Shown here: positions 1 to 9,142 of the stretch, piece by piece
How the letters are laid out: every line of letters begins with the position of its first letter
Position numbering within the stretch: the stretch's first letter is position 1
NCBI RefSeq assembly: GCF_023035675.1
Contig: NZ_CP073147.1
Location: 1-58,883 of the forward strand
Length of the DNA stretch: 58,883 nt
Direction: 5' to 3'
Origin: Borrelia hermsii DAH
GTDB lineage: Bacteria; Spirochaetota; Spirochaetia; Borreliales; Borreliaceae
Program-made: the position numbers and the translations under genes
The notes under the pieces: generated by a model
Databases searched by the model: none
Told to the model about the DNA's origin: nothing
Seen by the model: the letters and a program-made list of their open reading frames with translations, nothing else

Positions 1-345
1 TATAATTTGTTATTAGTATGAGATTCTTTGAATTATAATATTGACTAAAGTTGCTATGAAAATGTACAAAGTTGATACCAAAATGAACAAAGTTGCCACG
101 AAAATGAACAAAGTTGATTTTTTTCATTTCTTATTTTTATGAGTTGACGCCAAAATGGACAAAGTTGCTATGAAAATGCACCATAGTTGTCACGAAAATA
201 TACCAAAGTTGACATTTTTATAAATAGATATATATTTCTATACAATGATTAGTATAAAAAATATTTTTAATAAAATCAAATCTAAAAAATTTATTACCAA
301 AATATCTACTACCGATTCACTTGAAATAAATCCTAAAGAAATTAC
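1..345. repeat. Left telomere and subtelomeric terminal inverted repeat
   Basis: The first ~345 bases match the reverse complement of the last ~345 bases with few mismatches. The terminal 20 bases read TATAATTTGTTATTAGTATG, which has the TATAAT and TTAGTAT boxes known from Borrelia hairpin telomeres. This is the substrate expected for ResT, encoded on this same plasmid. The repeat runs through an array of 21-22 bp units into the first ~100 bases of a subtelomeric gene, and identity fades at about 345. Confidence 0.93.
53..210. repeat. Subtelomeric tandem array of 21-22 bp units
   Basis: Six units of the form (6 variable bases)AAAATGNACAAAGTT follow one another at 53, 74, 95, 146, 167 and 189, with a diverged 30-base spacer unit at 116-145. 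The last two units are 22 bases long. The variable hexamers alternate among GCTATG, GATACC, GCCACG, GACGCC and GTCACG. The same array is present inverted near the right end. It is not a CRISPR array, because there are no spacers between units. Its role is unknown. Confidence 0.9.
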
Positions 346-1049
346 TTCTTTCTCTAAAAAATTATTTCTTACTATCAAATAGTACAGAACTTAAATCAAT
401 TGGCATTATACTCTCTTCCGGTATACCTCTGTCCACTCTAAATAACAAAAATTTTACTATCACTAACCTTACAGATAATAGTATTTCTTATGCTTTATCT
501 TCTGGTTTACAAATTAAAAAGCATACTTTGCTTAACCCAAAACTAATTACAAACGCCATTTATTCTCTAAAAAAGCTTAATTCTACTATCCTTGCTTGGA
601 AAATTAATCGTATTCTTAAAAAACTATTCCTAGCAAACATCACCTCTAAACATCTAGAATCCATTTACTATGCTATTCTTAATTCCTCCCATAGAAAAAA
701 TGCTTTTTGCTTTTATAACCACTCCTCTTCACAAAATCTAAAACATAAGCATATCAAACTTGTAAACAAAACTACTCCTCTAAATAGCTATAAAAACTTA
801 AAGTTTATTAATTCTTTTCAATCATTACGCATACATACTTCTAATTTGCTATTCTATAAAAATAGCAATAATAAATTGTACTCTAATATTGCTACCCTAA
901 TTGAATCCTTTTTCCTTGATAATAAATCAAGTAAAAACTTACATACACTCAAATCTTATATTAATCTACACCTCAAACAACTTGGTATTAATTATAAATT
1001 AACTAATAGGATTCAAAAACAACTATTCTCTCATATCCTTTTGCAATAA
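245..1049 (+). pseudogene. Subtelomeric protein family, frameshifted copy
   Basis: An ATG at 245 inside the terminal repeat opens a frame beginning MISIKNIF that stops at 380-382. The +1-shifted frame is open from at least 381 to a stop at 1047-1049 and encodes a basic, Asn/Lys-rich protein, so one indel, probably in the A6 run near 353, splits a gene of about 267 codons. The same N-terminus occurs inverted at the right end (58638 downwards). Degraded copies of the C-terminal half are at 19505-19960 and inverted at 8640-9090. I do not know its function. It ends 30 bases before bdr, and the same gene-bdr pairing recurs at 19505-20432. The break could be a real mutation or a homopolymer sequencing error. 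Confidence 0.7.
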
Positions 1050-1079
1050 AACAATGTATAATACTTATAAGGAGATTTT

Positions 1080-1883
1080 ATGGGACTTCCTCAACCGATA
1101 GTTACTCAACAAATGGTTATCGCTGAACTTGTTAAAGCTGGTATTGATAGAGATATTGCTACTGATTTGTCTTACAGATATTATCGTAATGAGCTTACTT
1201 ATAAAGATATTGAGTATTTAGAGACTACTTTTAACCTTAAGCTTGAAAAGGTTGAAGCAAGCCTAAAATCTGACATTAAAGACCTTGATAACAAGATTGA
1301 TACTGTTGAGAATAATCTTAACATAAAGATTGATAACGTTAGAAATGAATTAAAATCTGACATTAAAGACCTTGATAACAAGATTGATACTGTTGAGAAT
1401 AATCTTAACATAAAGATTGACAACGTTAGAAATGAATTAAAATCTGACATTAAAGACCTTGATAACAAGATTGATACTGTTGAGAATAATCTTAACATAA
1501 AGATTGATAACGCTAGAAATGAATTAAAATCTGACATTAAAGACTTTGATAACAAGATTGATACTGTTGAGAATAATCTTAACATCAAGATTGATAACGT
1601 TAGAAATGAATTAAAATCTGACATTAAAGACCTTGATAACAAGATTGATAACGTTAGAAATGAATTAAAATCTGATATTAAAGACCTTGATAATAAAATA
1701 GACAACATTAGAAATGAGTTAAAATCTGATATTAAAGACCTTGATAATAAAATTGATGTTAACAAAATGGAACTTAAGAGCACATTAAGACTTCATAATT
1801 GGATGTTTGGCACTATTATCACACTTAATATAGGAATATTATTAACATTAATTTCAATTATTTATTCAGTTTTGGGCAAGTAA
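1080..1883 (+). CDS. bdr: Bdr family repeat protein (267 aa)
   Basis: Bdr (Borrelia direct repeat) proteins are plasmid- and prophage-encoded membrane-anchored proteins of uncertain function. The N-terminal ~60 residues carry the family signature (PIVTQQMVIAELVKAGIDRD, then LSYRYYRNELTYKDIEYLE). Residues ~62-210 are tandem coiled-coil repeats: four 29-residue units of the type LKSDIKDLDNKID..., then two 18-residue units that lack an 11-residue module. The C-terminus has one hydrophobic segment (about 245-263), presumably a membrane anchor. A ribosome site (AAGGAG) precedes the ATG. A short Bdr at 15776-16180 and decayed copies near 20001 and 26200-26500 share the N-terminal signature. Confidence 0.95.
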   Translation: MGLPQPIVTQQMVIAELVKAGIDRDIATDLSYRYYRNELTYKDIEYLETTFNLKLEKVEASLKSDIKDLDNKIDTVENNLNIKIDNVRNELKSDIKDLDNKIDTVENNLNIKIDNVRNELKSDIKDLDNKIDTVENNLNIKIDNARNELKSDIKDFDNKIDTVENNLNIKIDNVRNELKSDIKDLDNKIDNVRNELKSDIKDLDNKIDNIRNELKSDIKDLDNKIDVNKMELKSTLRLHNWMFGTIITLNIGILLTLISIIYSVLGK

Positions 1884-1980
1884 ATGTGAACTACTAATTC
1901 TATGGTCTTTGACTACATAATCAGTAATTCACACAAGCCAGAATGGTATATAACCCTAAGGACTTGCTGGCTTAGTCCTT

Positions 1981-2432
1981 TTAGCAGTTCTTAACTTGCT
2001 TACCTTGTAATTTGCCTTCAGAAGCTTCTTCTCCCTCTAATGAACCAACATCCCCAGACCCCTTAACAACAACCTCAGGATTCTTAACAATGGCCTTTTT
2101 TTCTAAATTGCCAAGAAAAATTTCCTTATAATCTTCATTAATCCTATCCAAAATATTATTCATCAAAGAACCGCGCTTTGTTTCACAATATTAATCGAAA
2201 TATCGTTATTAGCAGCATTACCAGATTCAACAATAACTTGAAAAAAATATCAACACAGCTTACATGCCCAATTGATGTACTAGCTGCTACAATTTGCGCT
2301 TCTTCAGCACCATTAAGCTTTTCGCGGCTATATAGGTAAAAGACAGTTTTAGGATCTTCCGCAACCCCAGCTATTACAGCTTATTAATGCCATAAATAAA
2401 GTCATTATTATTGCACTTATTCTTTTTCTCAT
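1981..2432 (-). pseudogene. Chimeric lipoprotein remnant with vlp-type signal sequence
   Basis: On the minus strand, ATG at 2432 begins the shared vlp/vsp leader ([14 protein letters not shown], then SCNS). The frame is lost right after the lipobox, and in the shifted frame AEDPKTVF resembles a vlp start. The remainder does not look like Vlp: a second open stretch at 2166-1981 reads MMNNILDRINEDYKEIFL. A short fragment at the other end of the plasmid (57185-57260) has similar wording (EDISINGILDNINSYHK). I infer a fusion of a vlp 5' end with an unidentified lipoprotein gene, now inactive. Confidence 0.55.
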
Positions 2433-2553
2433 TTTTTCCGTGCCTCCTTTTAACTTATGCATTAGATTCAGCATCAGAACTATCGCTAGCAAATAGTTTT
2501 CCTGATTTACAAAAAGGCAAGAAGAAGTGTTTCCCTTAAATAACTTTATATTT

Positions 2554-3119
2554 TTAGTTTGATGATTTATTTAGTAGTTGGTTGAGCAGTATCAGCTCCA
2601 GTAGCATCAGTTCCAGTAGTCTCAGAGTATTTTATTCCCTTTACTGCTTCTTTAATTTTACCAAGTTCAAGATTTACCGCTTTTCTAATTATTGCGTCCA
2701 GTATTCCTAATGCCTTATTTACAGCACTAAATTTACATAGCCTTTAGTGCAAAACATCTGTCGCTTAAGTCTGCATTAGTTTTAGCGGTATACCCCCCCC
2801 GGCAGCATTGACAGTAATAATAGCAGGTGCAGTACCAGAAGAGCCACCTGATGCAACATCAGCACCAGCATTTACAGTATTAATCTTTACACCAGACTTT
2901 TCGGCAACCTCAATTATTTTTTTAACTCCTTTAATAATCGTATTAACACCAACTTCTTCAGCGGCTGCTGCTCCACCAACTGTATTAGAATCACCAATAG
3001 GAATGCTACCACCTTCTTTAGCTACCCTAAAGCCTAGTTTGCTTACAGAATCAATTGATTTTGTAGCACCTTGAATCACAGATCTAACTCCTGTAGTATC
3101 GGCATGTGGCACTTGAGAT
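2554..3119 (-). pseudogene. Vlp remnant (5' truncated, internally deleted)
   Basis: Read on the minus strand, this matches the middle and end of the vlp genes at 4770 and 5969: [34 protein letters not shown], then [19 protein letters not shown] and a tail ending NKSSN. The signal peptide and first ~80 residues are missing. About 40 codons are lost after a G8 run (C8 at 2793-2800 on the plus strand), and a one-base loss near the end shifts the last codons. It abuts a plus-strand vlp remnant at about 3121, so this is a recombination border. It could still donate sequence by gene conversion but cannot be expressed. Confidence 0.75.
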
Positions 3120-3124
3120 TGGGG

Positions 3125-3540
3125 TTGGCCCTCAAAGAAGGGACAGAAAGCTGATGCGGTTAAATCAGTTGGAGCCAGTAACAGATGCTAGCATATTACA
3201 AGCTATGATTAAAGATAATGGCGATGTGCTGCTAAATTAGCTAAGAATAATGATGTCAATGTTGGGCCTGCCCCCAAAGCAGATGCTATAACGTTAAGAG
3301 CTATGGGACTATAATAGTGGTAAGTTTGCTAATTACTAGTGATGCTGATGCTCAAGGAGTTGTTCTACTGCGGTTAAAGGAGCAGTAGTAAGCGCAGTTA
3401 TTAAAGCACTAGATTACACTGACTATTGCAATTGACACAGTACTTAAAACAGTGAAAGAAGCTATAAAATTAATCCTAATGATACACTCCTATAAGTCCT
3501 GTTCAGAGCCCCCTTAAAAGCTACTGCTAGTAACTAATAA
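3125..3540 (+). pseudogene. Vlp 3' remnant with several frameshifts
   Basis: The plus strand holds the C-terminal part of a vlp of the same type as those at 3641 and 11140 (LQAMIKDNG, AVKGAVVSAVIKALD, TIAIDTVLKTVKEAI, ending in an Ala-Thr-Ser-Asn-type tail). At least four single-base changes interrupt the frame. No leader or start is present. The ~100 bases after it carry the common vlp intergenic sequence leading to the next cassette. Confidence 0.65.
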
Positions 3541-3640
3541 GTAATACTACCAAAATAAAAGTCATTTAAGGAACACTATTTGCTAATGATAGTTCTGGTG
3601 CTGAATCTAATGCATAAGTTAAAAGGAGGCACGTAAAAAA

Positions 3641-4664
3641 ATGAGAAAAAGAATAAGTGCAATAATAATGACTTTATTTATGGTATTAGTAAGCTGTAAT
3701 AGCGGTGGGGTTGCGGAAGATCCTCAGAGTAAATTTTTAAAGTCAGTAATAGACTTAGGAAATGATTTTTTAAATGTGTTTACATCATTTGGGGATATGG
3801 TTGCTGGTGCATTAGGTTTTAACACCAATACTAAAAGCCTGATATTGAAGCTTATTTTAGACAGTACAAGGTACTATACAAGGCACTAAGGACAAGCTTA
3901 ATAAAATTGTCGCTGACATGAAAAGTGAAGGAAATCCTAATGCTTCTGCAACTGAGACTGCGGTAAAAACACTAATTGATAATACTCTTGATAAGATAAT
4001 AGAAGGTGCTAAGACCGTTAGTGATGCTATTGGAGATGCTAGTGACCCAATTGGTAATGTAGGTGCTACTAATGTTGCAGGTGCTTCTGGAACTGATATT
4101 GATAGTCTAGTAAAAGGAATTAAGTCAATTATAGACGTGGTACTTGGAAAAGAAGGAAGCGCTGAGGCAGGTACCGATAAAAAAGCCGACGGTCTTACCT
4201 CAAGAACTAATAATGGAAGTGGTGAAGCAGGAAAACTATTTGATGCTGCTAATGCTGGAGATGCTGATAATGCAAAAAAAGCAGCGTCCGATGCGTCTAA
4301 AGCAGTTGGAGCAATAACTGGTGCTGATATCTTAAAAGCAATGGTTAAGGATGGTAGTGAGGCTGCTACTAATGCTGCTAAAGCTAATGCAAAAGATGGG
4401 ACTATAGCAGGAGCTATAACTTTAAGAGCAATGGCTAAGGGTGGTAAGTTCGCTGGTCCTAGTGCTGATGCTGTTGAGTATGCTCCCGAAGTTAAAGGAG
4501 CAGCAGTAAGTGCAGTTACTAAGGCATTAGATACATTAACTATTGCAATAAGAAAAAAAATTGATGCAGGGCTTAAAACAGTTAAAGAAGCTATGAAAAT
4601 TAATGCGAATGATACTCCTATAAGTCCTGATCAGAACGCCCCTAAAGCTACTACTACTAACTAA
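3641..4664 (+). pseudogene. vlp: Variable large protein (vlp) cassette, frameshifted
   Basis: The cassette starts with the shared leader [19 protein letters not shown], followed by [20 protein letters not shown]. It breaks near codon 65 (NTNTKS, where the cassette at 11140 reads [16 protein letters not shown]). The frame resumes from 3918 ([20 protein letters not shown]) to the stop at 4664. Two small deletions near 3834 and 3867 explain the break. A strong ribosome site (AAGGAGG) precedes the ATG, but I see no convincing promoter. Vlps are surface lipoproteins exchanged by gene conversion into an expression site; this copy looks like a silent donor. Confidence 0.85.
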
Positions 4665-4769
4665 TAAGGATAAATACTAAAAATATAAAGCTATTTAAGG
4701 AAAATTATTAGCTAACGATAGTTCTGATGATAATGCTAATGCATAAGTTAAAAGGAGGCACGTAAAAAA

Positions 4770-5846
4770 ATGAGAAAAAGAATAAGTGCAATAATAATGA
4801 CTTTATTTATGGTATTAGCAAGCTGTAGTAATCAACTTGAGGCTGAGAAACTAGCAGCAGAAAGTAAGAATACATTTTTTGATTCATTAGTAAAGATAGG
4901 GCAAGGATTCCAAGATATATTTGGAATTTTTGGAAATGCAATAGGTGATGCATTAGGATTTAATGCTGTTAAATCCGATGATAAGAGAAGCAAAGTGGGA
5001 GAACACTTTGAAGGTGTAGGAAAGGGACTTAAAGACACTAAGATTAAGTTAGATGGGTCGTTAAAAGAAGTAACTGCAGCGCCACATGCTGATACTACAG
5101 GGGTTAAAGCTGTTATTAATAATGCTGGTGCAGTGCTTACAAAGCTAATTGATTCTGTGGCTAAACTAGCTGGGGCAACTAAATCCGAAGCTCCCATAGG
5201 CGATGCTGGTACTGCTCAAGCTGCTGCTGCAACACCTGCTGATATTGCTGATGTTAATACCGTTATTGAAGGAGTAAAAAAAATAATTGAAGTTGCCGAA
5301 AAGTCCGGTGTAAAGATTGAAAAAGGAACTGCGGGTGCTCAAGTAGCTAATGCTAATGGACCTAAAGTACTGACTAATAATGCTCAAGCTGATGCTAATT
5401 CTGGTCCTGCACTAGCTGCTGAGGTAGATAAAGCTGATCCATGGGCAATGATTGATAAGATTAAAAATGCTAAAGCTGTTACTGCATCTGCTGCACCTGC
5501 GGCTAATGATGACGCTGGACAACTAGCGACTGGTAGTGCTAATGCTGCTAATAATGGCACCGCAGCTACTAATGCGGACTTAGCAGCAGCTGTTGCACTA
5601 AAGGCTATAACTAAAGGTGGGAAGTTTACTCAACCTGCTGCAAATGAAGATGGTGCAGTTAAGGTAGCAGCAGCAAGTGCTGTAAATAAGGTATTAGGAA
5701 TACTGGACGCAATAATTAGAAAAGCAGTAAATCTAGAACTTGGTAAAATTAAAGAAGCAGTAAAGGGAATAAAATATTCTGAGATTACTGGTGAAGCTAC
5801 TGAATCTGGGGATGATCAACCAATTACTAATAAATCATCAAACTAA
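4770..5846 (+). CDS. vlp: Variable large protein, full-length archive copy (358 aa)
   Basis: The lipoprotein leader [19 protein letters not shown] places the acylated Cys at residue 19. The first ~110 codons are almost identical to those of the next gene (5969). The body is Ala/Lys/Asp-rich with predicted helices and variable Ala-Asn-Gly-rich loops (residues ~145-160 and ~190-275). The end is conserved ([20 protein letters not shown], tail NKSSN). The length is normal for the family. The AAGGAGG ribosome site sits in a repeated intergenic sequence. No promoter like that of vtp is evident, so I infer an unexpressed but intact donor. The Vlp subfamily was not assigned. Confidence 0.92.
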   Translation: MRKRISAIIMTLFMVLASCSNQLEAEKLAAESKNTFFDSLVKIGQGFQDIFGIFGNAIGDALGFNAVKSDDKRSKVGEHFEGVGKGLKDTKIKLDGSLKEVTAAPHADTTGVKAVINNAGAVLTKLIDSVAKLAGATKSEAPIGDAGTAQAAAATPADIADVNTVIEGVKKIIEVAEKSGVKIEKGTAGAQVANANGPKVLTNNAQADANSGPALAAEVDKADPWAMIDKIKNAKAVTASAAPAANDDAGQLATGSANAANNGTAATNADLAAAVALKAITKGGKFTQPAANEDGAVKVAAASAVNKVLGILDAIIRKAVNLELGKIKEAVKGIKYSEITGEATESGDDQPITNKSSN

Positions 5847-5968
5847 AAATATAAAGTCATTGTAAGGGAAACGCTTCTCTTGTTTTCTATGAAGCGGGAA
5901 AACTATTTGCTTGCTTATAATCTTGGCACTGAAGCTAATAGATAGGTTAAAAGGAGGCACGTAAAAAA

Positions 5969-7072
5969 ATGAGAAAAAGAATAAGTGCAATAATAATGAC
6001 TTTATTTATGGTATTAGCAAGCTGTAGTAATCAACTTGAGGCTGAGAAACTAGCAGCAGAAAGTAAGAATACATTTTTTGATTCATTAGTAAAGATAGGG
6101 CAAGGATTCCAAGATATATTTGGAATTTTTGGAAATGCAATAGGTGATGCATTAGGATTTAATGCTGTTAAATCCGATGATAAGAGAAGCAAAGTGGGAG
6201 AACACTTTGAAGGTGTAGGAAAGGGACTTAAAGACACTAAGATTAAGTTAGATGAGTTGTTAAAAGAAGTAACTGCAGCGCCACATGCTGATACTACAGA
6301 GGTTAAATCTGTTATTAATAGTGCTAGTGCAGTACTTACAAAACTAATTGATTCTGTAACTAAGCTAGCTGGGGCGGTTGGCAATACTGATATTGCTGAT
6401 GGTATTGGTGCAGCAGCCGCTGTTGGTGGTAGTGCTGTTGCTGCTAATAAAGATAGCGTTAATACGGTTATTGAAGGGGTTAAAGAAATAATTGATATTG
6501 CTGAAAATTCTGGTGTAAAAATTAATACTGGAAATGCTGGGGCTCAAGTGGCTGGTGGCAGTGCTACTGCTGGCGCAGCACTTGTTGGTAAAGCCAATGC
6601 CGCAGCACCTGATGCTAATTCTGGTCCTGCACTAGCTGCTGAGGTAGATAAAGCTGATCCATGGGCAATGATTAATAAGATTAAAAATTCTCAGACCACA
6701 GCTGGTGCTAATACTGCTGATAATGCCAATAATGATGCAGGAACATTGGCTACTAAATTACCTGCTGCTGGTGGTGATAATCATAATGGTGCGATCACTA
6801 ATGCGGACTTAGCAGCAGCTGTTGCTCTTAAGGCAATTACCAAAGGTGGGAAATTTACTAATGCTGCAAATGAAGCTGGTGCAGTTAAGGCAGCAGCAGC
6901 AAGTGCAGTAAATAAGGTATTAGGAATACTGGACGTAATAATTAGAAAAGCAGTAAATCTAGAACTTGATAAAATTAAAGAAGCAGTAAAGGGAATAAAA
7001 TACTCTGAGGCTACTGGTGAAGCTACTGAATCTGATACTGCTCAACCAATTACTAATAAATCATCAAACTAA
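5969..7072 (+). CDS. vlp: Variable large protein, full-length archive copy (367 aa)
   Basis: This is a tandem paralogue of the preceding vlp. The leader, lipobox (ASC, then SNQLEAEKL) and residues 1-110 are almost identical. The central loops differ completely ([11 protein letters not shown], then [20 protein letters not shown] and others), and the framework helices and tail NKSSN return. This mosaic of constant framework and variable loops is what repeated gene conversion among cassettes would produce. A good ribosome site precedes the ATG. I see no dedicated promoter in the 120-base spacer, which holds a GC-poor hairpin (CGCTTC...GAAGCG in the upstream copy). Confidence 0.92.
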   Translation: MRKRISAIIMTLFMVLASCSNQLEAEKLAAESKNTFFDSLVKIGQGFQDIFGIFGNAIGDALGFNAVKSDDKRSKVGEHFEGVGKGLKDTKIKLDELLKEVTAAPHADTTEVKSVINSASAVLTKLIDSVTKLAGAVGNTDIADGIGAAAAVGGSAVAANKDSVNTVIEGVKEIIDIAENSGVKINTGNAGAQVAGGSATAGAALVGKANAAAPDANSGPALAAEVDKADPWAMINKIKNSQTTAGANTADNANNDAGTLATKLPAAGGDNHNGAITNADLAAAVALKAITKGGKFTNAANEAGAVKAAAASAVNKVLGILDVIIRKAVNLELDKIKEAVKGIKYSEATGEATESDTAQPITNKSSN

Positions 7073-7130
7073 AAATATAAAGTTATTTAAGGGAAGCGCT
7101 TCTCTTGTTTTCTATAAAGCAGAAAACTAA

Positions 7131-7962
7131 TTTAAGAAAATACAAGATGCCGTTACATCTACTAAAACATCCCTTGAGAAAAGGGTATCAGACATGAAGA
7201 GTGAAGGAAATCCTAATGCTTCTGCAACTGAGACTGCGGTAAAAACACTAATTGATAATACTCTTGATAAGATAATAGAAGGTGCTAAGATTGCAAGTGA
7301 TGCTAGTGACCCAATTGGTAATGTTGTTGCTGATGGTGCTGGTAATGCTGTCCGGGGTTAAAGACAATGATATTGATAAACCAATAAATGAAATTAATTC
7401 AATTGTAGATGTAATACTTAAAGAAGGAAATGCTGATGCTGGCAATGATAAAAGGCCGAAGATGGTTCACCCCCCCAAAAGGTGCTGCTACTAATGGCAA
7501 GACAGGAAAATTATTTATAACTACTACGCTGATACTGCTGCTAATGCCAAGAAATCAGCAGCCAACGCATCAAAGGCTTGTTGAAGCAGTAACCGATGCT
7601 GATATATTACGAGACATGGTTAAAGATGGGGTAATGCTGCTAAATTGGCGAAAGAAACAACTGGGAATGCTTCTGTAGCTTCCAAAGATGGAACTATAGC
7701 AGGAGGTATGGCTTTAAGGGCTATGTCTAAGAATGGTAACTTTGCTAATGGTAATGATGCTGCTAGTGCTGATGTTACTGCTGCGGTTAAAGGAACGGCA
7801 ATAAGTGTGGTTACTAAGGCACTAGATACACTAAATATTGCAATAAGAAAAACAATTGACTCAGGACTTAAAACAGTTAAAGAAACTATGGAAATTAATC
7901 TTCATGATATTCCTATAAGCCCTGAACAGAACACCCTAAAGCTACTACTAATAACTAGTTAA
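7131..7962 (+). pseudogene. Vlp cassette, 5' truncated and frameshifted
   Basis: Homology to the vlp type at 3641 and 11140 begins internally ([19 protein letters not shown], then [20 protein letters not shown]) with no leader or lipobox. The frame is lost several times: near 7340, at a C7 run at 7470-7476, near 7530 and near 7630. The last ~100 codons are open (7645-7962: [38 protein letters not shown]). It sits directly behind the preceding vlp after the shared intergenic sequence. Silent donor or decay product. Confidence 0.75.
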
Positions 7963-8090
7963 GGATAAATACTAAAAATACAAAGTCATTTAAGGGAAAT
8001 GCTTCTTTTATTCTCTGTAAAGCGGGGAACTATTTGCTAGCGATTAGTTTTGATGCAGAAGGCAATGCATAGGTTAGGGGAGGTACGTAA

Positions 8091-8532
8091 GTGAAAAAAG
8101 ATTAAGTACAATAATATGACTTTATTTTTGGTATTAGTAAGCTGTAATAGCAGTCCTGTAGCAGAGAATCCTCAGAGTAGATTTTTAAAGTCAATAGGTA
8201 AGTGATTTAAATCTTGAAAGTCTTATAAATCAAGTTGATAGTGAACTGAGCGAGTTGGAATCTGCAAAATTCTTGTTTGATAAAGCACAGGAAACTTTAA
8301 AAGAAGCTATTACTGAAAGATTAAAAAATGTATTACTTTATTCTTTCGGAAAAGCAAACGATCGTTTATTAGTACAATTATCTCGAAAGGCAAGCAGTAG
8401 CGCAGCAAATTTTTTAAGCCAATTAGAATATTCTTCTGCGAAGCTAACTAAAACAAGGGGAGATAAAGAAAGGAAGAGATAGAAAAATTTATTAAAGAGG
8501 CTAAATCTGCTCTATCGAATCTTGAAAGATAA
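8091..8532 (+). pseudogene. Chimera of vlp leader and P12-type lipoprotein 3' end
   Basis: The first ~110 bases are a damaged vlp start (leader with deletions, SCNSS, then a [14 protein letters not shown] stretch). The sequence then switches to the C-terminal third of a protein closely related to the P12-type lipoprotein at 55115: KAQETLKEAITERLKN here, EAEKTLKEAITERLKN there, both followed by a QLSR motif and a Leu-Glu-Ser-Ser-like segment. The open part is 8255-8482. A one-base shift then separates the last codons (FIKEAKSALSNLER). The strong terminator that follows was presumably inherited from the P12-type parent. Confidence 0.7.
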
Positions 8533-8578
8533 AAAAACATGTAAAGGTATTAAGCATCCCCCAACATTAGTATTTGAA

Positions 8579-8608
8579 AGAGAGCTCCCTTGTTAAAGGG
8601 AGCTCTCT
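8579..8608 (+). terminator. Intrinsic terminator after the P12-type fragment
   Basis: A perfect 13-bp stem, AGAGAGCTCCCTT with AAGGGAGCTCTCT, and a 4-base loop are followed by a T-rich tract. A weaker version (56051-56075) follows the intact P12-type gene. Confidence 0.85.
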
Positions 8609-8639
8609 TAAATTTTATTTAAATTTAAATAAGTTTTTG

Positions 8640-9095
8640 AAAATAATTACATTTATTTGACCTTAGTAAAATGCTATTTAGATTATGTTTGCTTTTTAAG
8701 GATGCTATACAGGATTTCTAGTTGATATTTATAGGTAGACTTGTAAGAAATATCCATTGCTTTGAGTCGTAGATTGAATGTGGGCTTTGAGCTTATGAAG
8801 TACATAATTATGTTTAGAGCTTGTATTGCTAGAGAAGAATTCTTCTATTACAGAGGCAATAATATTTTGAAACGGGATTTAGAATTTTTATAGCAATCTA
8901 AATTGTTTTTATTAAGCCTAACAATGTCGAATTTCAATTTTTCTCTATGTTTTGAAGCATAGGTTCATTAGATAATGCTATGTGATTATATTTACAGTTA
9001 AATGCTGTATTACTGTTAAATAGTATAGCATTGTCGCCTATAAGCTTTTTCCTTTCATTAAAAATTAAGGCATAAATATTTTCAAATCTTTAGTT
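8640..9095 (-). pseudogene. Degraded subtelomeric gene copy (inverted partner of 19505-19960)
   Basis: This stretch is largely the reverse complement of 19505-19960 over ~400 bases, with scattered mismatches and indels. In the minus-strand reading it contains IIASVIEEFFSSNTSSKH and LHKLKAHIQSTTQSNG. These align with LIESFFLDNKSSKN and LHTLKSYINLHLKQL in the left-end subtelomeric gene. Many stops interrupt it. Its 9005-9095 part also resembles the right subtelomere around 58300-58390. It separates two groups of vlp cassettes. Confidence 0.6.
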
Positions 9096-9142
9096 CTGAT
9101 GCTGAATCTAATGCATAAGTTAAAAGGAGACACGTAAAAAAA

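Noticed and set aside
53..210. CRISPR array at the subtelomeric repeats
   Set aside because: Units are directly adjacent with no unique spacers, and no cas genes are present.
1245..1770. CRISPR or VNTR element independent of a gene at 1245-1770
   Set aside because: The repeats are in frame within a complete bdr gene.
1199..1783. Long open frame antisense to the bdr repeats
   Set aside because: It exists only because the repeat units lack stops in that frame; it has no ribosome site and only a low-complexity Ser/Leu product.
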